The notes beneath the pieces are model-generated. The model made no database searches, was not told the origin of the DNA, and saw only the letters and a list, made by a program, of their open reading frames with translations. Of a DNA stretch of 64,000 nt, positions 36,496 to 55,416 are shown piece after piece (position 1 is the stretch's first letter; the number at the start of each line of letters is the position of its first letter). The DNA is from Pholis gunnellus. Its lineage: Eukaryota > Chordata > Actinopteri > Perciformes > Pholidae. The position numbers were made by a program, and so were the translations under genes. The DNA lies in the NCBI GenBank assembly GCA_910591455.2, contig OU342819.1:19398262-19462261 (forward strand), read 5' to 3'.

Positions 36496-39400
36496 TAAAC
36501 ACATTTTAAAAAGCATAAATATTAGGCAGGAAGAAGTTGCTGAGCAGTGAAAAGCCGTCTAAGCTGTTGATCCTGTTTGCTGCTTTGACATTTTTTTTCC
36601 CAGGAAATCTCCCCTTTCAATCTTTTTCACTGAGGGATGAGAGAGTGTGGAGAGAGAGAGGCTGGCGGAGACGGAGTCTTATCTGTCACGGGGCAGCGCA
36701 GCGCTGTCTGAAGCTCAGCGCGCTCAGGTGCTTCATCTCCTGTGTCCTCTGCCAGAGAGCTTTAAACCCTTACGAAACAGCGGGGCGCCGGGAAGATGAA
36801 GTCATGAGATGAGGTGCCGTCTGGTAGGCCGGGAATCTAAGAGCGACGCGCCGACGTGATGCAGACCGGTCTAAACGTTGAGATGTCTAGAGATTAGGCA
36901 GAGAGCTTTTGTCGTGGTTTTTGGTCCAACAAGTCCTCAAACATAATACGTTGAAAGTATTTGTATTTATTTTTTTATCTACCGCCACTACGGTTATGGT
37001 TAAAGGCGACATATCATGGACTACCGGGACAGTTCAGAGTCAGTTTCCTGTATCTGTGTCCCCGCCCCCCTTTAGGAGACTAGCAGCAGGTTGTTAGCTG
37101 CTATGTTAATGCATTGAATGTAGTATATTGCGTTTTTTTAAGCTTGAATATGTCTGCGCAAGTCAGGATTTTCAGATCAACAATGGATCAAATGAACACT
37201 TGTAATGCGAAAAGTCTCACATGCAGAGACCCAACAGCTCTGGAGCGTTTTAGCTTCTTTCAGCTCAATGTTTTGGTTTTACAACCACAACTTTACTATT
37301 TTGTTTCTGCTCTCATCAGCATTGTTTCCAGTCGCAGCCGTTTTCAGCCAGAAAGCTTGAGGATAAAGACGGACACAGAAGTTAGCGTACGTTGACCGGA
37401 CGTCCCGGTTCGTCCTGGTTTCAACTCGAGTGTCCTTTTATGGACAAACGCTAATGTTGCTCTTCGTCTGCTTGATGTTTGAATAAGCAACTGTTGACTA
37501 ACAAGTTTGCCATGTCAACTTTATTAGGGTGATGATCTCTGAATCTTGTATTCACAGATTGTTCCTGCTGCCTCCATGTGGCCAAAAAATAAATAAAATA
37601 AATCTGTTAATGCAGGTTTGAAGAAATCTGAACGTTTGAATGTCAGAATGAGAAAAACAAAGGCGGGCGTAAACATTGGTCGCCACACTCTCTGTTGTTG
37701 TGAAGTCTTGTTTTGGCTCGAGTCTCAGAACTGAAATGAAAAACTCTCCATCAGGCAGTCTGACCTTGAGCAAGGTAAACCCCACTGGGGCTTTTTCAAG
37801 CAGCCAGCAGCAGAACACTGTGAATAATGAGCAACTTTCAACTTGACATTTTATTTTTTTTACATTGTCACGTGTTTCTGTTTTTACCTGCCTAGGGACT
37901 ACGGATGTAAATTAGCATTCTTGCTAACTTTTGCGTGTTTACATCTTTTATACTGATGTTCATTAAACGTGCTCTGTCCCTATAGCAAACAAATAAATAA
38001 CTGTGTGAGAACGAAGCTGAATATCGATTGCACACAGCACACGCGCTCACCAAAAACCCCTTTCCCGGATGACATGAAGAGGGTTAAAAATACATGTGTA
38101 GCTGTCGTTTGCGTCTCATTTGAACACTTGACGGCTGACGGTTTTGGTGTTTCAGTAACCAGAGGTTGGGTTTCTTTCAACATACCCTACTGAGGGGAAC
38201 GATGGAGGAAAGAGCAAAGTAAAGAGAATAGAAGTTACGGGGGCCACAGAGAAAGAGAATGGGGGAGAGAGAGAGAGAGAGAATGAAAAAAAGAAAGAAA
38301 GAGGAGAAGCCTCCAAGGAGAGACGAGTTGTGCTCGTGCTATTGGAACCCGCCCGTGCTCACTTGAGAAGTTGCTCAGGTGCCGCTGAGGGATGCTCTGA
38401 ATTATGGGAAGAACAAGTTGGAAAGAGGAATAAAAATTAAATAAGCATGGTGAGATTGCGACAAGTCCTTTGTGGAAATTCGTATCTGACTGGAAGAAGG
38501 GGGACCGAGACCCTGACAGATTCAGGGCACAGTGTGTGTGTGTGTGTGTGTTCGTAAGTGTGCGTTTCCTTTTTATTTGTCCTGTGAAATAGGACATGGT
38601 AAAAAAAAAAGATTCCTACTCACCCATTCTCGTGTCACTCTTTCAAGGGCAGATGACCTATTTGGCTGTTACTGAGGCCTTATTTAAAACACACGCACAC
38701 CTACACACACACCTACACACACACACACACACACACACACCTACACAGTAAGAGAAATCAGAGCGCTGGAGTCGATGGAATGCTCTCTCCTATTCACACC
38801 GATTCTTCGGTGTGAAGGTAACCTTTCCCTTCCTCCCTTTATCTTGGTCTGTGTACCACCTTCTCCCCTGCTTTTCTCTCGCCGCACAAAAGGACACCCT
38901 CGCTTAAACCGGTGAGCCTGCAATGAGATGAAATTTGATCAGACAAGAGAGAAGACATTCAGCAGATCGCCAAAGGGAAGGAACCAACACGTTTCACTTT
39001 GTGAAGGGAGTGTGAGGGAGGGACAGCCGACTCGACGGAAAACACCCGTAATCAAAACATAACTGTAACTGTCCGCTACAAAGTAATACCCACTGACAAA
39101 TGGAATTGCCTACTTTTCATGCCACTTGTGTCGTCAAGTGTTTTGCGAGGCAACTAAAATAGCCGGGAAATCGTTTAGCAAGGCGGCGGACGGCCTGTGC
39201 AGTCAGCAAAAAAAGGTGACGGGTCATGAATTCTGTTTTCCTCTGGGAAGGAAAAAAAAGAAGAGGATGAAAAATACTTCTGAGGAGATGAATGATAGAA
39301 GAGCCATGTTGGTCTTAAAGCCTGACGCGGTGAAAACAAACCGTGTGTGTGTGTGTGTGTGTGCACAGAGCTATTGTGCAAAACCTTTCCAATGTGTATG

Positions 39401-39789
39401 TTTGTGTTCCTGGAAAGGTTTGCATTCAGGTTTTGTGGTTATTGTGTGTTGGCTTTTTAAGCGTCTTTAAAGAGACGGTTGCTAATAAGACCGCTTAACG
39501 GCAACACGCCGAACAGTAGAAGTCACTTGACTTTGGTGTAGTTCATTTATAGCCTAATGTTAGCTTTTAGCTTATAGCGACTGGATTTACGCTTCAAAAA
39601 TCCTAAAAGTGAAGTTTGTGAAGATTTTCTTGCTGAACACAACATGTCAGTGTCACAAAGGGAACAGTGAGGAACTTTTAACGGGTTATGAAACCGTCTC
39701 AGTTTAATACCGATGGCCTTCATAAGTAAACAACACCATTCTACAAACTGTCAGAAAAGTGTGAAAAGATGGCCATCACAAGTTCTTCT

Positions 39790-39985
39790 TGTTTTGTCCA
39801 ACCAACAGTCCAAAAACCCAAAGACATTAAAGACGACATCACAAACACATGGTGAAGTCGGAACCAGACAAAGATTCACGTTTGCTTGATAAACGCCTCA
39901 AATTATTAAAGAGCTATTAAAATTCTTGTTGATTCATTTTCTGAAGCTCTAATTAATGAATGAACTAATCATTTTTAAGCACCTG
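39790..39985. mobile_element. fragment of a dispersed MITE-like family
   Basis: Phrases gtccaaaaacccaaagaca, gaagtcggaaccaga and ttgattcattttctg followed by agctctaattaatg match, in the opposite orientation, the outer element of khdrbs1 intron 1. Diverged and incomplete. Confidence 0.5.
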
Positions 39986-41494
39986 TCCTGCTACGTTGTT
40001 CAGGTCTATTTAGAGTTTGTGGCCTGGAGGTGACCCTGTAATTAAAGCTTGGAGCTGCAGCAGGACCACGCTACAAATAAAACCCCACCGGGGACACGAG
40101 GACCAATCTCCCTTCATGTACAGACCTTTATCTGATTCAGTTTCAATGATATCTTCATAAGGACTAAGACTAAACGGTTACAGCTCGAATCACCTTTTTT
40201 TGCGTCGCGGAAATCAACAAAGGGCGTTGAGATGTAGTTGATCTGTAGGATGCAGTTATCTTCAGGCCTTTAAAACACACCAGATGGTTTAAGTGCAACA
40301 CGACTGCTCACAGTGTCAGACAAGAAAACACACACAGAGAGAGAGAGAGAGGAGTGCTAATTTGACTTGCAGATATACATCAGTGTGATTGGCGACACGT
40401 GCAGACTCGACGTATTGTTTGATGCTGTAAACGAGGTTGAGAAGGTGTAAACAAGATGTGGAAGAAAACTTTCCACCCTACTTTTTTTTTTTTAGATCTG
40501 ATTTTTTTTGCCCCCAAAGTTTTGAGTGCAAAATGAGCATCACCAGTCCAACGCGGATTTACACACAAACGGCAACAGCTGCATCCGACTCCAGCGCTCA
40601 CACATCAACAGAGGACAATGTCTCCCTCCAGTGGCTGAACAGAGGAACAGGTACAGAAGAAACGGATCGCTCATGTTTTACATCTCATTACCATACAACT
40701 AGTAAAAGGCCGTGATTAAGCCTGCTTACATACACACACACACACACAAACACACACATTTAATTAATGGATTGAAACATTTGGAGTATCTCCAGACTTC
40801 AGCCTCGAGGCCAAAACGTTCTGCACACAACAGCTTTCTGAGGGATTTGGGGGGAAATTCTCTCCTGTTGATGTAATTACGTTACATCAGTCACTGTGTC
40901 CGCGGGCAGCGGAGCACTAATGCTTTTCTAAACGCCATTTCCTGAGACAAGTTCATTTCACCTCTTTGCATGCTGCCAAGTCAACTAACGCGTAAATATG
41001 AGGGACTTTTCTCCGTTAAACGCTTCGAGACTAACAGAAGTCTCTTTTATTCTTCCAGAACTCACATTAGGTGTTAACGCTGAAGCTCCTGAAGGATTTG
41101 TTCAGATCCAGGAGATGAAAGGTTGTGAAAGGTTTTGATATAATGAATCATTCTTATAACGTTGCACATTGTTTTTCCTGCGTCTGCTTGTTATTGTGGA
41201 CTTTTACTGCCACCTTCAGCTCAGCATCATGTTAACATTCAGCATCACAGCCACACGTGTTCACACGTTTGCTCAGGACTCAGACCAGCTGACGTCTCTC
41301 GCTTCTGTGATGACGTCACGTCTCCGATTAGTTGAGTCACAGAGCTGCTCTCTTGTGTTGGAGAGATTTAGTTGCAATTTGTCTAAATTTCAGCACTGGG
41401 AATACAGTGGGAACGGCAACATGTGGTCACTTACCACAAGAGCAATGAAGTGGAACTTTGAGCTTGTAGTTTAATTATTAGAGAGAATAAATGA

Positions 41495-41495
<1 letters not shown>

Positions 41496-41523
<28 letters not shown>
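41496..41523. repeat. 28-nt poly-G tract
   Basis: Uninterrupted G run about 130 bp beyond the inferred 3' end of hmbox1. Confidence 0.9.
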
Positions 41524-41525
<2 letters not shown>

Positions 41526-41656
41526 TATATCAAAACAAGTACAAGTAGTAGGAAGATGCTTCAATCCGGTTTCATCACCTCGACACCATGCTGAACGCTC
41601 CCAATACCAACCTCTTCAACAATAAATCAAGACATATCACAGACATCGTTTACAAT

Positions 41657-41662
41657 TTTATT
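41657..41662 (-). terminator. candidate polyadenylation signal of hmbox1
   Basis: AATAAA on the minus strand, about 1.7 kb past the hmbox1 stop codon. Chosen because the sequence in between has no other gene; it is not the only AATAAA-like word in range. Confidence 0.4.
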
Positions 41663-43341
41663 ATCGTTATCGTCTTTTTTTTTTTTTCTCCTGGTTGTCA
41701 GATAAAAGCAGATAGAGAGAAAGCGGAATAATCAGAAACGGCGTGCAGCTTTGGGGTTCCCGTCCAAAGCCGGACGAGAGAACGAACTGTCTGAGGTTGA
41801 GTTTACATCATAAACACAGGGTGGACCCCCCCCCCCCACGTCATAAATGCTACATAACACTGTCCACATCTTTTAAAACAGTCACAACAGCGGCTGCTGA
41901 CACGTTAATGACAGTCACGGAGATATTCTGAGGTAAGCTAGAGTTGGCTAGTGTTGTACTGAGCAAAATAAACTTCTACGTAGTGTGGGTCAGCGACTGC
42001 GTCACTTCCCGCTCGCTCATCTCTACCTTGGCATAGCTTTGGCATTACGAGGTAACGTGGTGGCGGCGCCCCCGAAAGGCGTCCGGAGTCCATTTCATGA
42101 ACGTTGAGAGAAGTAGCTCCCGAGGCCTTGGGCCGCTAAATACAAGGGGAGCAAAAAGGTACGCAGAGTTAAAGTCAGCTATTCAAGTTTGACAAAGAAC
42201 AGTTTCTACATCAGGTCGTCTAAAAAGGAAAAGCACCCACAGACGTGTGTATCCTCTGGGTTATGTACAGGTCTAGGCCCAGTCTGATTATAGTGAGATC
42301 CACTTCCAAGTGCAGCTTTGCAGTCATACAAACGTACAGGAGCTTAAGCTTTAGCTTATTCCAATAGGAGAAGAAGGTGCTTGTAGCGCGTAGGCTGACG
42401 CATTGTTTTTCGATCACATTTTGTTTTTAGCGTTCTTTCAAACGTAAAAAAAAAAGAAAAAAGAAACCGAGTAGACTTGTGTATCTCGTCTAGCTTCACT
42501 GGCTGAGTTGAGGTTTGAGACGTGAACGTTTGAAATGAGGATTTACGCTACAAAAAGGACCAAACAGCAGCATTCAGTATAACAAAGAAGACGAGATACT
42601 GTGATATATTGCTAATATAAAAAGGTATAAATAACACGTCCTGCTTTGGTTAAAACACAGTTAAAGATGAAAGAAAAAGGAAGATGGAAGAAAGTAAAGC
42701 ACGTGTTGAGACAATTCACCGCCGTCCTTATCCACCGGTTTTGGGATTACCTGAGATTCCAGTTGTCCCTCAGGGCGCTTTTTCTTTTTTTTTTTAATAC
42801 GGATTCCGTAGCAACAGCACTCGTTGATTGATTGACCGACCGATTGGATCGGATCGACCGATTTGAGGTTAAGAGTCTCACGAAGGTGTTCACATCACCC
42901 GAAAACTAGATCCTCCTCCACCAACACCACACCTGACCTGCAGGCTCAGCACACTCGCGCACTCTTTTTAAAAAGGCTAACAGAAGGCATGTAGCGAAGA
43001 AACGAAGAAAAGGCTTAGCTTAAAACGGGCGAGGTATCCATTACATAATCCTCCCTCTAAGGAATTTAGGCTTTTTAATACCATCTTGGAATGCACTATA
43101 TATTGATATATATATATATACTGTATATTGCCGTTAATATAAGCAGGATAACTGTTGATAAATACAGTGGCCTCCTTACTATAGAGGCACCTCAGCGAGC
43201 TTCAGCACCCTTCTCCTGTTGACTCTTGGGTGCGATAGCCCCCAAAAGGCTCTACATGGGAGGAGGAGGAGGAGGAGGAGACGCTTTTTCCTATTTAATC
43301 TCATTAAAATTCAAATATGATCCAAACTCCACCAGCTTTGG
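41663..43341 (-). other. hmbox1 3' UTR (inferred)
   Basis: Non-coding sequence following the hmbox1 stop. It contains a GGA repeat on the plus strand at about 43259-43281 (CUCCUCC on the mRNA), an AT-rich palindromic stretch at about 43100-43130, GATTGATTGACCGACCGATT-type short repeats at 42825-42862, and a purine-rich run near 42446-42467. Extent is inferred. Confidence 0.4.
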
Positions 43342-50317
<6,976 letters not shown>

Positions 50318-50324
50318 CCTGGCA

Positions 50325-52630
50325 TCTGCAGATATCACAAGAATAATAATTTGAGACTGGCATTTTGAAGGAAACAAGACCAATTTTGTAGGTGAAAATG
50401 AACCAACTTAAGCCCTATTAATACCCCAAGGGTCTGTCGCGTAGGCTGATTTCTCACCAGATAAACAGCACAAAGTGTTACCAAGACATATACCGCTATA
50501 TTTATCTCCACCTTTGATAGGCCTTAAATTTAGATAAAATGTCGCAAACGATTTCAGAATCTGCAGACATACTGATAAAAGATGAAAAGGATTATTAATA
50601 GATGAAAAACCCAAACAAGACATTTAAAGCTGAATCCAAACACCACGCTTCCTTTGTTGGGAGTGTATTTATTTAGACTACAACGCTTTAAATGCTAATC
50701 GCATTAAATGATTTTAGTTAGGCTAACACCAAAAGAACTTTGAGTAAAAGTGAAGACTGCATTCTCCTCTGAGGATCCTCGTGGGTCATTGGAAATGTTG
50801 GCACCCTTTCAAACACTTGGCACAGACACTTGGGGCTAACCTTGCTCCATTTGTCCAGGGTGGAATTAAAGTAGGATCACCCTGGCATACATAACCTAAC
50901 ATCAGGTCCCCCCGTCACATCCATCCATCCCTTCATGTCCTGTACATGCCTGTCATGTGCAGGGTCTGAAGCCCTTCTCCATCAATTATAAAGACTGCTG
51001 CTGCTGCGTGAACATCACAGTGAACTCATTCAGACATCTGGGACAACATCACTTTTATACCCATCTGATGAACTCACTCTGCATAGGTGTGATTTAGTGA
51101 CCTTTACACCTAAACACACGGTGTTAAGATCAAACAAACAGAACTACCTTTAAGTTGCTCTTCTTAAATGGGATGTATGCCGAATATACCAGAAAGAGGT
51201 TTTGATGATAACCAGGACAAAGTTAACTTGCCAGATACAGAGAATTAGGTTTGAAATGTGGAGTGTTTACAGACCAGCACCTATCAGAGCTACAGTATGT
51301 CTGCACACACACTGGTATTATTATGGGTTATTTATGTGCAAAACCAACAAAGATGCAGAACTAAAGCTGCGAGCTGGCTCTCGCTTTAAAAAAAAAAAAA
51401 GTTAAAGTTAAACCGGTTATCTTACCTCCTGGTGGAGGAGGTGACACAGACAGGAGCCCCGGGAGTGGTTCGGTGCGAGGGGTCGCGGCGGGGACGCACC
51501 ACTGTCGCATGGCTCCGCGGAGCTCAGCTCGGCTGGACCTCTGCAGAGTCGGGACAGAGGAGACTTGCTGCAGTGTGTTGCGGTTGTTAAGCGACCCCTG
51601 TTAGCATTGTTAGCATGTTGGCAAAAACCAAACAACAGGCAGATGACTCCGCTAGCAGGCTATAGCTGGCTAAGCTAACGCCGTCAAACTCCGGTTGGTT
51701 CCCCCCCTGAGCATCAGCCGCTCACATCGATAGCTGCTCGCTACCTTGTTGTGTCAAGTTAGCAAGTGCGTGACGTCTAGACAGCGGAAGTAATGCAATG
51801 TAACCTTCAGAATAAGAGTGACGGTGCCGTTTTTGATAGTTCCAACGTCTCTTTAATAACAAGTACCTGACTTAAACAAAATACATATTCTATTTACAAT
51901 AAGTGAGCCAGTAGAAAAAGCCACCACCCTGCAGTAGGTTATCTAGATGATAAGAGTAAATTTGGTTGAAAGTTAAACTTTATAATTATATACTTTACAT
52001 TATAAACAATTATTAAAGCTCGCTAACGCTTGGCAAGAGTTGTACGTGAAATATGTGGAGAAACACAACACTTCTACAGTAACTCCATGACAGGATGCTA
52101 CTAAATAGCTTCGCTTGTGTAGCTTTGTTTTTATGAAAAATCAGTGTACAGTTGCGCTTTTATTTTGAAGGACATATAAAACATTATTACGGATTTTGGT
52201 TAAATTGACACTTTAGTCTGTTTTATCTTGGCTAACAACTTATCTAAAACTTCCACTTTTGAAGTTATATCGACAGTACATAAGATGGGCGGCAATGTGC
52301 GAAACAATTACAGTTAAATGCGGCTGGCAAGCAAACATCTGGTGCGTTAGGGTCGACTGGCTGGGACGCAGCCAGATGCTAACTGACTTAGCTCGCTTAG
52401 CTCGCTTAGCTAAGCTAAGTTAGCCGACAGCTAGCTGCGGATCGTCCCACCGCAGCGGAGCAGCTCTCTCTTACCTCCCGTTGCTGTGGAGAGACAGCAG
52501 CAGCCGGGGCTGGACGGAGAGCGGAGATGATGCAAACTGAAGGGAAAGTGGCGTGTTTCACCCTAAACCCTCTCCAAAGAAATATAAGTCCACGGTCCGG
52601 GGGTGACAGTGAATTAACGCGCAGAGGGTG
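50325..52630 (-). promoter_or_regulatory. hmbox1 upstream region with candidate non-coding first exons
   Basis: The first coding exon starts at 50325 after an acceptor (ATCTGCAG). Upstream, two segments end in good donors in the minus orientation: GGGAG|GTAAGAG with exon end at 52475, and CAGGAG|GTAAGA with exon end at 51426. Both lie in GC-richer DNA and are plausible alternative 5' UTR exons. The transcription start is not visible. The intervening DNA has no coding exon. Confidence 0.45.
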
Positions 52631-54190
52631 ACCGGTGCGGGGTCATTTTGTCTTTGGGCTATGCAAATGTGAGGAGTCTGTCTCAGTTTATGACCACTGT
52701 CAAGCTAGCAAGAATTACAATTATGACTTCCGGTTATACTGTACTTACTAAAAATGCCATAGCTACATTACATCACAACAATGTATGGAAGGCCATCTCC
52801 GCAACCCAAAATGAATTAATAATAAAAAAAATATTTTTTTTATATAAAAAAATATTTTAATATTTTTTGTAAACTAAAAAAAATAATAATAGTATTTTTG
52901 CTGGCGGAAATGGGCTTCTATAACAATGTGCCAAGAAAAAAAATTTAATAAAAAATTAACAATGCTCATAATATCCCATGTCTAGTTCATTAAGCATTAG
53001 CAGCACTCTATTTTCATTATTTAAGTAGTTTATTCTTTTACATGTTCAGGTGTTAAAACGTATATATTTGAATCTGTCTGCCTTGACGCAGCAACACCCA
53101 GCACATAAGTGCGTGTTTCTGCAGATATAAGCTCATTTGCAAGCATTTATTGAAGAAGTTATATGAAAATCGATATCGGCAATAATGCTGATTAAAATAA
53201 TAATGATAATAGCATCTTTTTAAATCAATAGCATACTTTTAAACCCACTGCTGAGGGTTTTTCACCGGTTTTTCACCTGATTTACACTAAAACGCAGTGG
53301 ATGTGTTTTGTTATAGATTTGATCACTTTTGTTCATAACATTGGCATGTTGAAGTCAAATGTACAGTCTAAAACAGCAATTCTTATCATAAGCCATTTTA
53401 ATTATAGACTCCTTACAATGTTAAAGTGTTGTTTGTACTACTGAAAGTTACAAAAATCTCCAACACGATGATGATTTCTCTTTACAGTGTAGATCCTGTT
53501 TAATTCCATCGTCTATCGATCCCCTTCTTAGTTTAAATATGTGCATTTGCTAATGTAGTGCAACACCAGCTGAATAACTCTACGTGTGCTGAAGCTGAAG
53601 GGACCAAGTGGATGCACTCGCAGAACTAGACGCTAGCTTTGTATCTTTTAGAGTAGAGGAGCTTGTCCTCTCGTTCGTACCTCTAAAGTTCATCTGCGTG
53701 CCCCCAACATGACAAACATCTGCCTTTAAGATTCCAACAGCCGCACAATTGTGCTTTCATAGACCACTGACGATTAACATATGATTCTATGATGTAATTG
53801 TCATACTGTATATTATATAACATTTGTAATGTCATGTTAATGATGTGTTAATATTCATATTATTGTGTTATTTTCTATTATGATGCTTTGACATCGTTGC
53901 TCTTTTTAAATGTTCATGATTGAATTGAAAAAATAAATCAATTGAATTCATCAATTATCTGTTATATTCATTTTTTCCAACCTTGTACAGAGTCTGGCCA
54001 GCTACTGGCTGTAGCTTATTATTAAGATATAAGCGAGGTTTTGATCTTTTAATCAAAATCTCAACAACAAAAGCGAATAAGGGTATTTCCCAAAATGTCA
54101 AACTATCTCTTTAATTGTCTTATATTTAACTTGCAGCACCCTGAACAGCAACCTCATGTGTGTGAATTAAAATATCCAACAACCTCCCTG

Positions 54191-54240
<50 letters not shown>

Positions 54241-54441
54241 AATCAAGGTGTTTGCTATCAGCCAGCTCCACCAGTGACTCCAGCAGAAGAATGAGTCTAT
54301 GTTTGCTCTCCTCGATATTCCTCCCTCCGCCAAGAAGGCAGCAGTAATAGGTGCTCTATTAAAGAGCCTTCGTGCGAGGCTGAGTTCAGTTTGTGTGCGA
54401 GCCTTCTGCCGCATTCTGGTGCCTCTTGTTTCTTCCTCAAG
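52631..54441. other. intergenic stretch between hmbox1 and the first connexin
   Basis: AT-rich, with A/T-only runs at about 52815-52900 and many TAA words. No coding exon was recognised. The right end holds a CT repeat and probably the 5' non-coding exon or promoter of the first connexin. Confidence 0.4.
54192..54237. repeat. (CT)n microsatellite upstream of the first connexin
   Basis: 46-nt CT repeat about 235 bp before the connexin start codon. It may lie in the promoter or the 5' UTR intron. Confidence 0.95.
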
Positions 54442-54471
54442 GTAGTCCAAAAGAACATCTGAAACAACACC

Positions 54472-55416
54472 ATGAACTGGTCCTCCCTCGAGGGCCTCCT
54501 CAGCGGGGTGAACAAATATTCCACGGCGTTCGGCCGCATCTGGCTCGCCATCGTCTTCATCTTCCGGCTCATGGTCTTCCTGGTGGCCTGCGAGAAGGTC
54601 TGGGGCGACGAGCAGAAGGACTTCAACTGCAACACCCGGCAGCCCGGTTGTCACAACGTCTGCTACGACCACTACTACCCCGTCGCCTACACGCGCCTCT
54701 GGGCCCTGCAGCTGATCTTTGTCACCTGCCCGTCCCTCCTTGTGACGCTCCACGTGTCCTACCGAGAGGAGCTCGAGCGCAAGCACCGGCTGAAGCACGG
54801 GGAGGACTGCACCCCTCTGTATCCCGACACGGGGAAGAAGCGAGGGGGCCTGTGGTGGACCTACTTCCTCAGCCTGCTGTTTAAGATATTGGTGGACAGC
54901 GTGTTCGTCTTCCTGCTGTTCTACATCTACGAGGCCACGTTCTTCCCGCCGCTGGTGAAATGCAACGAGGAGCCGTGTCCCAATACGGTGGACTGCTACA
55001 TCGCCCGGTAAGTTTACCTCCGAGGTTCATAATAGTTACAGATCCTGGAGTCTCAATGGCTGAACTGGAAATGTTAATCTTACACTATGTGACCATTGTG
55101 TTCCTCTAGGCCCACGGAGAAGAAAATATTCACCATCTTCATGGTGGTGACCAGCTTCGTGTGCATCCTCCTCACGCTTATCGAGATCTTCTACCTGTGC
55201 GGGAAGAGGTGCTGGGAGTGCTGCCGAGGAGGACGTGGCTCGGTGAGGGAGAACTCCTTCATGATGGTCAGAACTCCTCTGACCGGGAAGGAGAACTCTG
55301 TGTTCAAGGAGCCGCTCCCGGAGAAGGACAAGACGGTGGACAACGGCAGCGGAGGAGCTGGCAAAGAGAGTTCAGCCCCAGCGTACAGCATAGCAGTCTC
55401 CCGAGAGACCTGTTGA
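54472..55416 (+). CDS. beta-type connexin (GJB4/GJB5 / cx30.3-like), split coding region
   Basis: Gap-junction subunit: six assemble into a hemichannel in the plasma membrane and two dock between cells. CDS is 54472-55007 joined to 55110-55416, 280 aa. Seen: N-terminus MNWSSLEGLLSGVNKYSTAF; four membrane segments; first extracellular loop CNTRQPGCHNVC (C-6-C-3-C); second loop CNEEPCPNTVDC (C-4-C-5-C); RPTEKKIFT before TM4; GKRCWECC after it. A 102-nt intron (GTAAGT...CTCTAG) splits an Arg codon just after the second loop (CYIAR|PTEKK); read-through meets TAA at once. A likely 5' UTR acceptor (CCTCAAG) ends at 54441, as in other connexin genes. AATAAA at 55724-55729 is a good polyadenylation signal. 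The beta subfamily is clear, the exact orthologue is not. Confidence 0.95.
55008..55109 (+). other. 102-nt intron inside the connexin coding region
   Basis: Strong donor GTAAGT directly after GCCCG, and acceptor TTCCTCTAG before GCCC. Splicing restores Arg-Pro-Thr-Glu-Lys, conserved in the family; without splicing the protein would end at residue 179 and lack TM4 and the tail. Confidence 0.93.

Larger units (their letters stand above)
30667..41656. other. gene-free stretch between the minisatellite and hmbox1
   Basis: No coding exon was supported on either strand. It contains an AT repeat (about 31669-31695), CA repeats (34586-34620, 36441-36493, about 38700-38740), a GA run near 38268-38283, a GT run near 39343-39363, a fragment of the intron-1 outer repeat family at about 39790-39985, and a 28-G homopolymer at 41496-41523. 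A cluster of TAATTA-type words at 34200-34560 and a CTCF-like word at 30843 are the only candidate regulatory signals I noticed. Confidence 0.45.

Noticed and set aside
50323..50325. Upstream ATG at the first base of the first hmbox1 coding exon
   Set aside because: It is out of frame with the conserved YTIEQIDLLQRL reading frame; the ATG at 50317 is in frame.
54393..54884. Arg/Pro/Leu-rich long open frames overlapping both connexins in other frames
   Set aside because: Shadow frames of GC-rich connexin exons; the connexin frames carry all family motifs.
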